Origin: Epiperipatus broadwayi
Taxonomy: Eukaryota > Onychophora > Udeonychophora > Euonychophora > Peripatidae
Reading direction: 5' to 3'
Length of the DNA stretch: 64,000 nucleotides
NCBI GenBank assembly: GCA_028023455.1
Contig: JAQFVV010000206.1
Coordinates: forward strand, 903,861 to 967,860
Shown: positions 1 to 12,170 of the stretch, piece by piece
Numbering within the stretch: position 1 is the stretch's first letter
Layout: each line of letters starts with the position of its first letter
Notes under the pieces: generated by a model
What the model saw: only the letters and a program-made list of their open reading frames with translations
Database searches by the model: none
Told to the model about the DNA's origin: nothing
Made by a program: the position numbers and the translations under genes

Positions 1-1
1 T

Positions 2-2342
2 TTGGATTTTGTTACTGAACTTGATTCTTTGTTATTAGATTTGGGTTCAGAATCTGCTGTTTTAATGGGGATCTAAATATTGATTTGTTAAATAATGCTT
101 GTAAGTCTACTGTAGATTATTTAAATTTACTTTATAGCTATGGATTTAGTCAAACGCTTTTTTCACCTACGCGTATAACTCCTATATCTCAATCTCTTTT
201 AGATCATATTTTTGTTAGATTAAGCCGCGGTTTATTTTCTGATTCGTCTCGTTGTAAATTATTTCTTACAGATCATTTTGCTACTGAATTAAAAATATTG
301 AATTGTATGGATAATATTAATGTTTGTGCATATATTGAGAAATTATCTTTTTCTAAATTGAATTATTTATTATCTGTTCAGAATTGGGATGAGATTTTTA
401 TGATAGATAATGTAAATGATGCATTTTTGGGGTTCCAAGCTATTTGTTTGGATTTAATTGCTAAAGCAAAGTTTCATTTAAAATTGACAAGTAAGAATAG
501 AAGAAGATCTCTTTGGGTGACAGATGCGCTGGTATGTAAAATTAATCAGAGAAATGTGTTAAAATCTTTGGATGGCTCATCAGATGTTTTAAAAAAACTT
601 AATGTTGAAATTAAGTCAGATATTAGAAAGTTGAAGTTTAGATATTATCAAGAATTTCTTAGTGATAAAACTGTTTCTTTGAAATGGAGAACAATAAATT
701 CTTTGATTAAAAAATCTTCTCCTGATCGTATTAAATGTATTAAATATAATGAAAGTTTAATTGAGTTACAGAAAAATGAAAAATATTTAGCTGATCGGTT
801 TAATGAGTATTTTGTAAATTTATCGATGCGTGATGTGCCTGAGCAGATTTTGTCTTCTTATTCAAGTTTGAATTCTTTTTTATATTCTGATGTTTCTGAA
901 TCTCAGTTGTCTGTAGCAATTGATAGTTTAAAAAATGTCACTTCTTTTGGACTAGATGGTATAACACCTAAGATGCTTAAAGAAAATAAGGTTACATTTT
1001 TGCCTGTTTTAGTTCATTTATTTAATTTATCTTTGCAGTCTGGATCATTTCCAGAATGTCTGAAAGTTAATGTTATTACTCCTGTTTATAAAAAGGGTGA
1101 TTCTACTCTTATGGTCAATAGGCCAATTGCTATTATTTCTGTTTTTTCTAAATTATTGGAAATGATTGTTAGGGATCAAATGTTGTCATTTCTGTTTAAA
1201 AATAAAATTTTATCTGACTATCAATATGGTTTTCTTCCTGGAAGAAGTACATTAGATGCTTTAAAACATCATGTTCAGTATTTAACATCTTCATTGGATC
1301 AGGAACTTAAAACATTGGCTATTTATCTTGATTTATCTAAAGTATTTGATTCTGTTAATCATAATATTTTGATTAAGCGTTGCTACTTGTATGGTTTTCG
1401 TGGATCTATTGGTAGTTGGTTGGAGAGTTATTTAAATGATAGGAAACAGTTTACTAATATTTATGGTACTATCAGTGATGTGGTCTTGATTAATTCTGGA
1501 GTTCCGCAAGGTTCAGTACTTGGTCCTCTATTGTTTTTAATTTATATTAATGATTTATTTTCATTGAAGTTACATTCTAAGATTTTTGGTTTTGCTGATG
1601 ATATTGCTTTATCTTGCAATGCTGTTTCTTATAATCTTCTTGAAAAATTAGTGAATGAGGATTTGGACTCAATTGGTAAATGGTTGGCATATAATTCATT
1701 GTTGGTCAATTTAGATAAAACAAAAGCTATTCTTTTTTCTTACAAGCGTACTTTTTTTTCTCTTAAGATTAAAATTTGCTGTAAGTATATTTTGCATTAT
1801 AATAGTATATGTACTTGTGAGAATATTCCTTTGGTAGATAATTATTGTTTTATTATTTAGTTAAATTTCTTCCTAGGTCTGCTCTCATTTTTATTTACAT
1901 TGCCTGTTATCAGAGTATTTTATCTTACAATATCATTATTTGGGGTAATGCTTCTCCACATATTTTATCTTCTTTGCGTGTTTTGCAAAATTATACTTTG
2001 CGCATTATTTTTGGTAGATCTCGTTCCTCTTCTGTTCGAGATATTTTTATTGCATTTGGTTTATTTGATGTAAATCACTTATATCAATATAGAGTTATTT
2101 TTGATATTTTTTGTGCTAAACCTTTTCTGAATTCTAGAGTTTATGTTCTAAATACTCGTCTTTCTAATAAATTTCAATTACCTTTACCAAAATTTTTTAA
2201 GGAATCTAGTAGAAGACAATATGTTTATTCTGGGTCAAAGTTGTTTAATAAATTTGTATATGAATGTTCAATTGATCTGAATAATATTTCTTATATATCA
2301 TTCAAAAAATATTTGTGTCAATGGTTGTGTAGTATGTATTAA
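2..2342 (+). pseudogene. CR1/Jockey-like non-LTR retrotransposon ORF2 (endonuclease C-end, reverse transcriptase), broken
   Basis: This is the pol protein of a non-LTR retrotransposon, which nicks target DNA and reverse-transcribes its own RNA there. The window opens inside the endonuclease. Frame 2 (bases 2-69) runs into a MGDLNID-type motif that continues only in the frame of base 70, so one base is missing from the G run at 67-70. LLDHIF and the TDH motif follow. The reverse transcriptase shows LDGITPKML (from 952), an NRPIAIIS block, DLSKVFDS (from 1330), GVPQGSVLGPLLF (from 1498) and the catalytic FADD (1591-1602). At about 1850 the frame stops; the thumb region (VKFLPRSAL onward, to 2342) resumes in another frame, and the usual YLGV-type stretch of some 35-40 residues is missing, so there is a deletion. 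The strand is otherwise long and open, so the copy is fairly young but dead. The clade call (CR1/L2/Jockey group) is by motif resemblance only. Confidence 0.88.
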
Positions 2343-2533
2343 TTTTGGCATTTATTTTATTTATTTATTTAATTTTATTTATTTCCTAAACTGTTCTTTT
2401 GAGTTTTTGATTGTATTTTTATTTAATTTATTTTTACATGTAAATTCCACACACAAGATTTTTCTTGTTTGGAGTTTTTAAATATTTGTGATGTACTTTG
2501 TTTTATTTCATAGAATAAATTGAATTGAATTGA

Positions 2534-2540
<7 letters not shown>
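2343..2540 (+). repeat. 3' UTR and tail of the CR1/Jockey-like element
   Basis: AT-rich sequence between the ORF2 stop and a run of TTGAA repeats at about 2517-2536. Short tandem tails of this type instead of poly(A) are usual at the 3' ends of CR1/L2/Jockey-group elements, so 2540 is taken as the 3' end of the insertion. Confidence 0.65.
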
Positions 2541-3413
<873 letters not shown>

Positions 3414-3644
3414 GGTGGATCTAACATGCCAACTCTACCAGCAGCTGTGTAGTTGATTGTGAGTTTTGTGAAACCAAGACCTTCAAGCACCTCCATAATC
3501 TTCTGGCTGGACTCTGAGTGGAATTTGGCCTCACCAAGAAATAAAATATGGGGAAGAGTGGATTTTGAACCAATGCCTTATGGCATATATTCTGGAAGGG
3601 GGGTTTATTTCCCTGACATTCATGTGAACAATCTTACATTTCAT
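3414..3644 (-). pseudogene. L1/Tx1-like ORF2: N-terminus of the APE-type endonuclease, truncated
   Basis: Reading the minus strand from an ATG at 3644, the frame gives VHMNVREINPPSRIYAIRHWF, the usual opening of an APE-type endonuclease (a 'LNVRGI' block then an Ile/Arg-rich helix). A frameshift near 3560-3575 moves the frame; it continues with PHILFLGEAKFHSESS, matching the 'DILFLQEtk' motif that carries the catalytic Glu (Gln before it is Gly here), then LEGLGFTKL and TAAGRVG. Similarity ends at about 3414, so nearly all of ORF2, including the reverse transcriptase, is missing. The ATG overlaps the ORF1 stop by 11 nt, which supports the two being one element. Recognised by motif pattern, without an alignment. 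Confidence 0.6.
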
Positions 3645-5403
3645 AAATGTGGTTTATTGTAGCACTATTATCCACCACAGTCTGATTTTTCCCTGGTTCA
3701 TGAGATATATCTATATTTATTGGCAGTGAATCTTGTAATAGGTTATCGGTGCAGAATGGAGGATATAGTCTTTGATCCGAATCTGGCTTATCTTTGTTGT
3801 TATGTGGAGAAAGGTAGTTTTTAGATGTTGCTTTTCTACACTTTTTCTCCACAGATGGCACTTTTACATATAAATTTGTGTTGTGTGATGCATCTTGATT
3901 TTGTGCATTTGTTGGTATATGTTTTATTTGTTGTATCATTTTCTGAACTAACTTTTTTTATTCCTGAAGATTTTCTTTTTTTATTTTGGGGGTTTTGATT
4001 TAAAGTATCCATTTCTGTTTCTTCATATGTTAGGCTGGGTTTGTTGGTTTGTTCTCTGTTGTATTTATTTAATTGTGTTGTCTGGTTTTGGTTATTAAGC
4101 AGACCAAGGTCTTGACTATTCTTGTGTTTAGGAGTAGGGATTGCTTTTGTTATTTTAGAAGGATCAGATTCAGTTTCAAATGATCTATTTTGGATAGTAT
4201 TTGTGGGAGCTTTGTTGTCTGTTTCATGATTAGTTTTATTTAAGATGTTTTGCTTATTTATGTTTTGATTGGAGTTTGTGTTGTAGTTATTTTTATTTTG
4301 TTGTTTTGGAGCATTTGAGTAAGTTTGAAGTGATTTCTGATAGGATTTCTTGGATGGTTTTTGATTAATTCTGTATTGTTCATTCATTTGATTAAATTTT
4401 TCTGTTGCTGTTGACTGGTTGGGTGAATGTTTGGTCTGATTAGCAACACTTGTTGCATTTTATTTAATCTGCTGGCTGCATTTGTGATATCTGTTCTTTT
4501 TGATGCCACATAATTCACAGAACATTGCAACATAATCTCTGATAAGGTGTGTTCTTAGACTACAGTAAGAGCATTGATGCCTTATGCCTAAAACAGTTAG
4601 GATCATTGGTTGTCCCATGCATTTAACCATTGTTGGAATATCACTTGGGTTACTGCCTTGTTTCAGGTGTAGTTCAAATGAGGCTATATTTGAAAAAATC
4701 TGTAACCCAGCTTTGTCTTGTGGCAGGTATTTGAATCTGTTGACCTTACCAAAGGGTGATCGTATTTCTTGTAGTCTATTCTCATCTAAGCCATGTATGC
4801 AGTTCTTGATTCTGCCAGACAAGGCATTAGCCTGTTTTAAGTCTATGTAACAAATGAATAGGTTATTAAGGATTTTATGTGTGTCTTTAAATACATTTCT
4901 ATTCGCCCAGCTGGTGAATTCTATGGTGATGTATCTATCATTTGGATGATTAGATATCTTGTAGATTGTATCTGCTATGTTTGAATTCTTGATCATGTTA
5001 CACAGGTCATCAAATGGGAATTTAATGAGAAAGCAACTGCTGTAAGTGACAGCCAGAATCAGACTTTTATCACTGCTGTAGTAAGCTAGCGATTTGAGCA
5101 AGTAGTTTGGTATATTCTGATTGAATCTGTATGTCAAGCCACTGTATTGCTCCTCATCAAATTGTGTGTTGAATATTTCATCATCATGGCTATTATGACT
5201 TTGCATTTGTGTGAAATCAGTAGATTGTTCCATCAGATCAATCATCATGTAGTTTGGGTCAGAATTAATTTCTGTATCTGAATCTGTATTTTGTTTATAA
5301 GTTGGCATAGTGTTACTCTTAAGAAATTTTCGGTTTGCATTTACTTGCAATATGCTATTATTTTTGGTGATACTGGCATATGATTGTTTTTTGTGGTGTT
5401 AGT
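3634..5403 (-). pseudogene. L1/Tx1-like ORF1 (gag-like RNA-binding protein), C-terminal two thirds
   Basis: ORF1 proteins of LINEs bind element RNA and form the ribonucleoprotein particle. The frame from about 5403 to 3836 is open except for one TAA at 4460-4462. A SYASITK motif (near 5380) leads into a region resembling the RNA-binding core (RYITIEFTSW; SPFGKVNRFKYL), followed by IPTMVKCMGQPMILTVLG just before a zinc knuckle, an order usual in LINE gag-like proteins. Knuckle 1 is C-x2-C-x4-H with Tyr where the last Cys should be (TAT, a one-base change from TGT). Knuckle 2 is CELC...H-x-C. The tail is Asn/Gln/Lys/Thr-rich. A frameshift near 3840-3930 leads to the last part, which ends at 3634. 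Not a host gene: stop, frameshifts and adjoining endonuclease argue against it. Confidence 0.65.
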
Positions 5404-6827
5404 ATTCTGTTATGGAGTGTTTGATGTGTTGTTTTGATTTAGTGATGGGAAATTGATGTTGTAGTTCCTTTCACAACCTAGATTTTTACTATTATTGCTG
5501 ATTTTGGCTGTTTCAAGTGAGTGTCTGTTTTTCACCTTTGGTGAGAGTTTTTGACTTTCAAATGTATGGTTATCTGCATTTAATGTAGAATTTTTGGGGG
5601 TTGATACAGGGAGACCTGTATTGTTATTTGTGATGGTTTCTGTCTTCGGATGGTCAATATCTGAGTCAGACTTAATTTCTGAAGATTTGTGTGTTCGATT
5701 TACAATATAATCAAAGTAGTTTCCATTTGTTGCTGTATTTGAGGAGAGATTTTCATCATTCACACCAGAATTAAGTTCTAAAGTATGACGTATCTCAGTT
5801 GATATATCACTATGCTGAAAAGATGCTGATTTATTGTTGTTGTTAGCTCTGCAATCAGGAGTAATTTCTGATTGAGTGGAATTATTGTCAGCTTTACTTT
5901 CCATTTGTTTTTTATGTTTTTTATCTATATCTTTGCTAATTGAAGCTTTTTCTTTTGGATAGTAATATTTTGAAGTTTTATTATTAATTTTATTCAATTT
6001 ATTATATAAACTATGCTGTTTCTGTATTAATTCTGTTTTAAGATCAATGGCTTCATAGGCCTCATTTTCTGAGTCAAACTCTGAGCTGAAATATCTAGAA
6101 CTTTCTATATCACTATCGGAGATAGGTTTTACTTTAAACGTGGTTTTTTCTTGTGTTTCAATTTGTTTTTTTTTTTTTTTAGTTTTTAAATTGCATTATT
6201 GTATCTTGTGCTATTTTCAGCTGTTTATATTTTGTTTGAGGGCTTGATTCTGTAGATCTCTGTGGATGCAATGAACCATGTTCGGTATGAACGTAATCGT
6301 CCATTTGGCCAGTGTTGTTGTTTAGGCTTTCAGACTTTTGTATTTTTTGATTCTTTACTATTTGTGGATTTTTTAACTTTATTATGTTTAATATTGTTTG
6401 TTTTTTTGTTATAAAAATGTTGTAAGTATTTTTTATTAATAGATATTTGTTTTTGAGGGTCAGAGTCTTCTGGTTCATATGTTATGGCAGAATAGCAATC
6501 ATCGCTTTCCAAACTTGTTGTATTTTTATCGCTATCGGATTTAAGATTTTTTTTTTAGTTTTGCATTAAGATTTGATTGAATGGATTATTTTGAGAATGT
6601 TCGAGCATGCATTGCTCATTATTGGTATTTTGTTCTAAAGTATCTTGTGCTAAAGTAATTATAGGATTATTGTGGGAATGAGCTGACATATCACACTCAG
6701 ACTCGGTAATTTCAGTGTCTAGTTCTGGGCTCATGAGAATATTCATTTGCTTGTTTGGCAAAACGGACTTATTTGGTGAAATATTAGTAGGAGTTTGTGG
6801 AAAAGAGTTATACATAATGTGGAACAA
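5404..6827 (-). pseudogene. ORF1 N-terminal low-complexity region of the same L1/Tx1-like element
   Basis: Successive open segments on the minus strand (6827-6555, 6512-6330, 6478-6179, 5997-5410) have the same character: Asn/Ser/Asp/Glu/Lys-rich and acidic, without a recognisable fold. They are in three different frames and are separated by stops and by homopolymer runs, such as the poly-T run at 6167-6180, that suggest slippage. The last ends FPSLNQNNTSNTP, and the next ORF1 segment begins just after it in another frame (shift near 5402). The best reading is one long disordered ORF1 N-terminus broken at several places. The true start codon cannot be fixed; 6827 is only the outermost open codon. 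Confidence 0.45.
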
Positions 6828-8711
6828 ACTACAGCTTATGTTAGTTCACTATATCACGAAACTCAAAGTGATACAGTAATAACAATAGACCCCCTTGAAT
6901 ATACTAATCCTAAAGAAATATGTAGTAGATTTAAGTATAAAAGTAATTATTCCCCAAAATGCGTTTCTCCCAGAACCAAAAATGATAAACTTCATAGTTT
7001 TGGCAAGTATATACAAAAAGTTATACTATTGGGAAAATAATTTAGTTCCATACAAACGCACCCACATATGTGTGTGAGTGTTAGATGATACTTTCAAGCT
7101 ATTAATAGGGGTTATAGTTAGTTGGTAGTGCCATGCTCATCAAATTTGAATTATATGGCTTATAATCAATAAATGATTTTGAACAAGAATACCCCTTGAT
7201 ACCTTATGGATACAATTCTGACTCATCATATTGATAAATACTGTTTTAATATGTTTCTTATCTATCTCCTTGTGGGTTTTTTTTATTCTTTGGAAATTAA
7301 TTTTTAATTTTTAAAAAAATAGCCTTATTGAAATTACATATAAAGTTGAACGTTATTTAAAGTCTGAATTATATGTAGTGTGAGTGATTTAAATATTATA
7401 CCTCACTGAACTGTGTTTTTTTTCTTTTAGTGCAATCTTTTTGTTTGTATTATAATAATACAAAAATACTTTTACTATCTCAACTAATATTTTATTTTAT
7501 ATACATATTTACGATACACACACGCACACACATATATAAGCATGTGTGTACATATATGTTTATAAAAAATAAAAGTTTTTAATTAAAGCAAATCAGAGAA
7601 AGATTTCTGTAGCAACCCTCAAGTGTATAAGTAAAGAGTGAACATTACTTACTGGATTTTTTAATTGTCTGAAAGTGAGGGTTTTAGAAGCTTTATCTTC
7701 TTAATGAAAATAGCCAAATAGACTTATACCAGTTATATTTGGATGGCAAGCTATGGACTGGCTACTTGAAATAAAAGTCTGCGAGTAGGAAATTGAAAAA
7801 ATGTATCCACTTTCATTTCATTAATCAAAATAACTAAGATCGTATATAAACATTTTTTTGATTGAAATTGTTGGTTATTTTTTTTATATTTGTTGAAAAC
7901 ACGTTTTCAAGGAAATAATATTTTTATTAAATTACAGTAATAACAACCGATTCCTGGCACAAATTTTTAGATTTATTTTTTCTGAATAAATTAAAACTAA
8001 GTTTTGATTTTACCATTTATTAAAGTAATAAATTGTTATTTTTAAAGATAAATGACTATAAGATTGCAAATATTTAATCAAAAAAACCTAAATCATTCTT
8101 CTCCAAGAAATATATTTGCAAAATCATTCATAAAAAAATAACATTGAACACGTTATAATACTCTGATTTATAATTATAGAAAGTGATTGATCAACAGAGA
8201 ATCTAAAAGTTATTTCTGAGTACAGATAATTTACAAAATTTGCAATCCCAAAAATATATACACCGTATGAAGTGGTGGTGTTGGGTTATTCCTAATTCGA
8301 ATTGTTAGTATGAAGCTTAAATATCAGGTAAATTTCCAAGCAACTAACTATATGATTATATTAATACTTTCATAATTATGAATTAGACAATTTTACAATA
8401 AAAGATCTGAAATTTTGTAAAAATGTTTTATCATTCTAAAATTTATTATATCAATTGTATAAACATTTTAAATTTAAGAATAATTGTTTTACATAGATAT
8501 ATTTTTTTCGAATTTTAATATTTCCCAACCTCAATATTTATTCTATATCACAATAAATTTAAAAGAATAATATTTTGTATGTGTGGCGAAAAATATATTT
8601 TATCTTACAATTAATTATTTTATTTATAATTAGAATAATTATTTTAAAATGGTATTAGTGTTAATTTGTGTAATATATATATATTAATTCTAATATTTTC
8701 ACGGATAAAAG
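6828..8711. other. AT-rich spacer with a short CA/TA microsatellite
   Basis: No gene supported. A mixed (CA)n/(TA)n stretch lies near 7515-7545. Two short open frames at 6795-7077 show no motif and are treated as noise. Confidence 0.5.
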
Positions 8712-8867
8712 ATGTCATATTATTATTTCTATTTGCGGGATATTCCGTGTAGTGAAAAAGCTAAATGCTTACGCTCTGAGGAAGGTACTTGATATTATAC
8801 TGAAACCTATGCATTTAGCTTTTTCACTACATGGAATATCCCGCAAATAGTAATAATAATATGACAT
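8712..8867. repeat. Near-perfect long hairpin (57-bp arms)
   Basis: Arms 8712-8768 and 8811-8867 are reverse complements at 55 of 57 positions (two mismatches), around a 42-nt loop. The arms include the unusually GC-rich TTTGCGGGATATTCC. No transposon terminus or target duplication is obvious. It could be a miniature foldback element or a recent inverted duplication. Confidence 0.92.
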
Positions 8868-9529
8868 ATATATATTAACTATAACTGAAAGTTAATTTTG
8901 TTGGAAAAGCAATAGAACCTGTCATGATGAATAAAATAAAAGATTAAGAAATGACAGCAGTAAGTTACATGTGTAAAGTTTTGTGAAGTGCTAAGACATC
9001 AACAGACTGATTAGCAGCATGGTAGTGTGAAGTGCATTCTGGTCTCAATTATTAAAAAAAAAAATTTTTTTTGTTTAAAAATATTGTTTATGATGATAAC
9101 TTTAGCCATAAAAAAGATTCTATAATCCAAATGGTATCAAAAACAAAAACATTGTGGATAACAAAAAATATGCATATAAAGATGTTTTCCTTTTTAAAAA
9201 AATCAATTTAGTTATTGAGATATTTTATATTAAGAATAAATAGATTGATTTAAATTCTATTGTGCAGTCAATATTTTCCATATTCTTATATTCATCTATA
9301 AATATTGAGATAGACCTTAGTGCAAATATCTCATTAGTCTTTTATGTAAAGTAAATTATTGAATTGGCATTTAATTCGGTTGTAAAAGTTAATTTTGTAT
9401 TCAAAGATCAACAAAAATTTTATATTATGCATTTCAAATTAATTTAAAAAGAATTAAGATGGTCTAATCTTTTTGCATACTATTTCTGCTAAATATAACT
9501 ATTACTTTAAGCCTGCTATATATGATATG
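8868..9529. other. AT-rich spacer, no feature seen
   Basis: Homopolymer A/T runs only; no reading frame or repeat recognised. Confidence 0.5.
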
Positions 9530-10118
9530 CAATATTGTAGGGCATGATAATAATAATATTTATATTATAAAGAACTCGAACTTTCAAGATCCCTACATTA
9601 ATCTAATCAAGACATATACATGTGAAAGAAATGATCTCCAATATATGTATTTTGTGCTAAACCAGCATTCATCACTTGGTTCAGATCATCATCTCCCACC
9701 CATATATACAATCAGGGCTTGGTTTTTATTAAGATATCAAATCTTTACACTTTAATAGACAAGCTTCAATCTTCTTCACTCTCCAACTCTTCAGCAAGTC
9801 ATTTCATTGAAAATCTAAGGATGGAATGCTCAAAGCCCTTGTCAATGCCATTATTACTGTCATACCTATTTTGACCCCAAGTTACTCTGTCCCCTCAGAT
9901 AGGACCTTAATATGTCCAGTTAATAATACAGAAAAGGGATGGTCAGAATACAGGCTGAATATGTAATATTTAAACATATGTATATTGCCTATACCAAACT
10001 TAGTGGTAATTTTAAGTAACTTGAAATCAAATTTTCAAGATCCTTACATTTATCTTATACAACTGACACACATAGCATCACATACATGTGAAAAAAGATA
10101 TATGATCTTCAAGATGCA

Positions 10119-10160
10119 TATATTGTGTTGAACCAGCACTCATCAGTTGGTCTAGATCAC
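10119..10160 (-). ncRNA. Hammerhead ribozyme motif, family A, core partly decayed
   Basis: On the minus strand CCAA precedes an exact CTGATGA (10146-10140), then a GTGCTGGTTCAACAC stem-loop. The GAAA that should follow is mutated to AATA. Downstream, TATGCATC gives the palindromic stem III and cleavage triplet, and TTG can pair with CAA for stem I. Probably inactive because the GAAA is lost. Confidence 0.6.
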
Positions 10161-10594
10161 CATCTCCAACACACATATAGAATCAGTGCTCCATTTATAT
10201 TAATATGGCAAATCTTTAAACTTTAATGAACAATGTTTCAATCTTCTCCACTTTACAATTCTTCAGGCATCCATGACATTACAAATCCAAGGATGGAATG
10301 CTCAAAGCCCTTATTGATGTCAATATTATTATCATATCCATGTTCACCCCAAGTCAGTATGACTCCTCACACATAGGACCTTAATATGTCTATTCAATTA
10401 TATAGAAGAGGGATGTGCAAAATACAGGCTAAACACGTAATATTTAAATATATGTATATTGTCTATACTAAACTTAATATAATTATAATGGAGTTGAACT
10501 CAAACTTTCAAGCTGCCTACTTCTCTCCAATCTATCTTATACATATGATACACATGACCGCATAATATGAAAAAAGATAAATGATCTCCAATAT

Positions 10595-10637
10595 ACATAT
10601 TTTATGCTGAACCATCACTCATCAGTTGGTCCAGATC
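10595..10637 (-). ncRNA. Hammerhead ribozyme motif, family A, GAAA mutated
   Basis: The minus strand reads CCAA, CTGATGA (10625-10619), a stem II close to GTGATGGTTCAGCAT, AAAA in place of GAAA, then TATGTATA and TTGGAG. CCAA pairs with TTGG for stem I. The G-to-A change sits at a former CpG at the stem II/GAAA junction. Predicted weak or inactive. Confidence 0.65.
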
Positions 10638-10735
10638 ACAATTGCCCACACATATATACAACCAGTGCTCAGTTTATATTATTAAGATAGAAAATCTTTA
10701 AACTTTAATGGACAAGCTTCAATTTTAATATAAAC

Positions 10736-11690
10736 TGAGAACTGATTCATGTAGAATATGGTGACCTAGATTTATGGATGAGTGCTCATTCAACATGAAA
10801 TATGTATATTTAAGATCATTTATCTTTTTCACATGTATGTGGTCATGTGCATCGGTTGTATATGATAAATAGGTGTAGGAAGCTTGAAAGTTCAAGTTCA
10901 TTATAATTAAATTAAGTATAGTATAAACAATATACATATAAACAAGGCAAAACTCTCCATACAGTAGTGACACCTCGCACAGGGTGGCTCTACTGTATGA
11001 GGAATTTTGCCTTATTTAATAACAATTATGCGCTAGTATAAGAGATATTGATCATGTGATCAGACAGTATTGTGCACTTCCCTCTTCTGTATAATTAAAT
11101 GGGCATATTAAGGTTCTAGGTGTGAGGAGTAAGATTGACTTGGGGTCAATATGTGTATGACAAGAATATTGGCATCAAAAAGGTTTTTGAGTATTTCATC
11201 CTTGGATTTTCAATGAAAATGGATGCCTGAAGAATTGGATAGTGGAGAAGATTGAAGCTTGACTGATGAAGACTGGTTCAGTGCAAAATATGTATATTGG
11301 AGATTATTTATCTCATAATTACATTAAATTTAGTATAGCATTTAAATGTTACATATTCAGCTTGTATTCTGTCCATCCCTCTTCCATATTACTAAATAGA
11401 CATAATAAGTCCTATCTGTGAGGGGTCAACTTGACTTGGTATCAACATGGGTATGACAATAATGTTGGCATCCACAAGAGCTCTGAGCTTTTCATCCTTC
11501 TATGATCAATAAATGAATGGCTGAAGAGTTGGAAGAAGATTGAAGCTTGTAGATTTAATATCTTAATATAAACTGAGCACTTATTACATATATGTGTAGG
11601 AGATAGTGATCTGAACCAAGAAATCATTGCTGTTTCAACAAGAAATATGTCTACTGGATATCATTTATCTTTTTTTACATGTATTGAAGC
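10736..11690 (+). repeat. Family A repeats, plus-oriented half
   Basis: The same unit as at 9530-10735, now read on the plus strand, in about two diverged copies. Recurrent blocks are GTATAATTAAATGG, GACAATAATRTTGGCATC and AATATAAACTGAGCAC. Hammerhead remnants lie at 10775-10800 (TGGATGA...GAAA), 11263-11284 (CTGATGA followed by AAAA) and 11609-11660 (core lost). A family B hairpin is inserted at 10939-11066. Together with the left half this makes a large inverted repeat. Confidence 0.8.
10939..11066. repeat. Family B terminal fragment arranged as a hairpin, nested in family A
   Basis: AACAAGGCAAAACTCTCCAT and its diverged reverse complement (ATGAGGAATTTTGCCTTATT) face each other within 80 bases. 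After them come AACAATTATGCGCTAGTATA and GATCATGTGAT, all matching the ends of the 455-bp units at 56.4-57.6 kb. Family A sequence resumes after 11066, so B inserted into or recombined with A. Confidence 0.8.
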
Positions 11691-11699
11691 AGTCAGATC

Positions 11700-12170
11700 T
11701 GAGTTTTATCCTAGCTTCATGACATCTACACATAAGCCCACTTTAAACCCTAGTACTAACTTTAAATTTCCGATGCAATGGGCTTTATACTAAAAAATCA
11801 AAACCCTCTTCGTTCAGGTTTTTAATACGTATTCACACCCTCCCCCCCCGGGGTGAGTTTTGTTTTTTTATAAAAAAAAAAATAAGTTATATTTTATGTT
11901 TTTTATTAAATAGTAAGATCCATAAACCCTAACCATGAAAGATTTTGGTGGGGGGGGGGTTTGTGGGGTTTTTTTATTTTATTTTAAGTTTTTGTGGAGT
12001 ATTTGTTTTTATTTTGTTTTTTTAAAATTTTAAAGTTTTTAAAAATGTATATATTTAAAAAAAAAAAAAGGGAAGAAAAAAGGGGGGGGGGGGGGGGGAG
12101 GGAAAAAAAAGAGAGGGGGGGGGGGGGGGGAGAAGAGTGAAGAAAATAAAGGGGGGGGTCAATCCATGCT
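11700..12170. other. Homopolymer-dominated tract with long G runs
   Basis: C-run then G-run at about 11842-11852, a 10-base G run near 11951, then blocks of A runs and G runs (up to about 18 G) at 12058-12160. This is wholly unlike the AT-rich surroundings. It is either a genuine purine tract with G-quadruplex potential or a low-quality consensus. No gene. Confidence 0.7.

Larger units (their letters stand above)
9530..10735 (-). repeat. Hammerhead-bearing tandem repeat family A, minus-oriented half (about 2.5 units)
   Basis: Three successive copies of one unit, offset by about 450-475 bp; for example CAAAGCCCTT recurs at 9831 and 10303, and CTTTCAAG/TTTTCAAG at 9581, 10032 and 10505. Each unit contains, on the minus strand, a hammerhead-like core: the reverse complement of CTGATGA is exact at 10140-10146 and 10619-10625 and mutated (GTGATGA) at 9669-9675, followed by a GTGCTGGTTCAGCAC-type stem II. 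No protein is encoded. The orientation flips at 10735. Confidence 0.85.
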
